In this document: positions 63,571 to 64,000 of the stretch, in pieces
How the letters are laid out: each line of letters starts with the position of its first letter
How positions within the stretch are numbered: position 1 is the stretch's first letter
Assembly (NCBI RefSeq): GCF_024166365.1
Contig: NC_064825.1
Location: forward strand, 103,244,480-103,308,479
DNA length: 64,000 bases
Origin: Elephas maximus indicus
Lineage: Eukaryota; Chordata; Mammalia; Proboscidea; Elephantidae
Direction: 5' to 3'
Translations under genes and position numbers: made by a program
Notes under the pieces: generated by a model
Seen by the model: only the letters and a program-made list of their open reading frames with translations
The model's database searches: none
What the model was told of the DNA's origin: nothing

Positions 63571-63798
63571 AAAAAATTAAAAAAAATTTTTTTTTGTTCT
63601 AAGATTTTTTAATTGTAGTAAATGCACAGGTAATAAAACATTTACCATTTCAACAATCATCGCATTACAATTCAGTGACTGTAAAATATTCACAATGATA
63701 CCTATTCTTTTTTTTTTTTTTTTTTTTTTTTACCTATTCTACAAGGTGCTTGTCAGGAATAGAAAGAATGGATATGAAGTACCTAGACTAGTGCCTGA
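63571..63798. repeat. Right arm of the inverted duplication
   Basis: In plus orientation: an L1-like 3' end reversed (63580-63690), CACAATGATACCTATTC, a T run of about 23, then TACCTATTCTACAAGGTGCTTGTCAGG to GTACCTAGACTAGTGCCTGACA, which is the 3' part of the MIR that begins at 63450. The MIR is continuous with its left flank here but not in the left arm, so this is probably the original locus. Confidence 0.9.
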
Positions 63799-63799
63799 C

Positions 63800-63966
63800 A
63801 ATACCAAACCAAACCCATTGCCGTCAAGTCGATTCTGACTCTTAGCGATCCTATAGGACAGGGAAGAACTGCCCCGTATGGTTTCCAAGAAGCAGCTGGT
63901 GGATTTGAATTGCTGACCTCTTGACTACCAGCTGAATGCTTAACCACTGGGTCACCAGTGCTCCAA
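63800..63966 (-). mobile_element. AfroSINE, short subfamily
   Basis: ACCAAACCAAACCCATTGCCGTCAAGTCGATTCTG to TGCTTAACCACTGGGTCACCAGTGCTCC. It starts directly at the edge of the inverted arm. Confidence 0.93.
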
Positions 63967-64000
63967 TTAGTAAACACTTGATAAATGGAACTTATCATTA

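Overview
The window reads as mammalian nuclear DNA from an afrotherian, most likely an elephant or close relative. The main clue is the commonest repeat: a tRNA-headed SINE that opens with GAGCCCTGGTGG, carries a GGTTAAG box and ends in GAGTCGGAATCGACTC plus AACAAC. I recognise this as the AfroSINE family. At least 35 copies are present on both strands, together with the RTE (BovB-type) LINE that shares its 3' end, L1s with 3' UTRs of a type I associate with elephants, and lineage-specific MaLR and ERVL LTRs. Manatee or hyrax cannot be excluded from sequence alone.

I find no convincing host protein-coding exon, no rRNA and no intact tRNA gene. Nearly all open frames are chance frames or lie inside transposons. 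The one host-gene sequence is a processed pseudogene of ribosomal protein S14 (53.9-54.4 kb).

Layout: 0-3.8 kb, an MLT2-like LTR, SINEs and MIR. 3.8-13.4 kb, a stack of nested elements. An RTE copy is followed by a second, 5'-inverted RTE whose right half was split by a class III (ERVL-type) provirus on the minus strand (5193-13184). The provirus has two LTRs, a tRNA-Leu-like primer site, gag, protease, RT, RNase H, integrase and dUTPase remnants, and no env. A younger RTE sits inside its pol and a MaLR LTR inside its 5' LTR. 13.4-22 kb, MIRs, mosaic SINEs, a tRNA-Gly-headed element, a solo LTR and 2 kb of largely unassigned sequence. 22-31 kb, an L1 3' half, a hAT-like element, MaLR LTRs and an interrupted tRNA-Gly-headed element. 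31-44 kb, L2, MIRs, SINEs, L1 3' ends and MaLR LTRs. 44-48.5 kb, a nearly end-to-end but internally deleted RTE holding an L1 insertion, then an ERVL LTR with primer site. 48.5-60 kb, old LTR and MIR debris, the RPS14 pseudogene and a palindromic element that can fold into a long hairpin. 60-64 kb, a run of SINEs that reused one target site, a roughly 560 bp microsatellite, and a roughly 200 bp inverted duplication whose arms differ at only a few bases outside homopolymers.

The elements work together only as a record of insertion order. RTE supplies the tail shared with AfroSINE, and many copies sit inside one another, so relative ages can be read. The observations most worth following are the inverted duplication near the right end, the hairpin-forming element at 56 kb, the repeated breaks at one internal SINE position, and the chimeric tRNA-Gly/RTE-like element.
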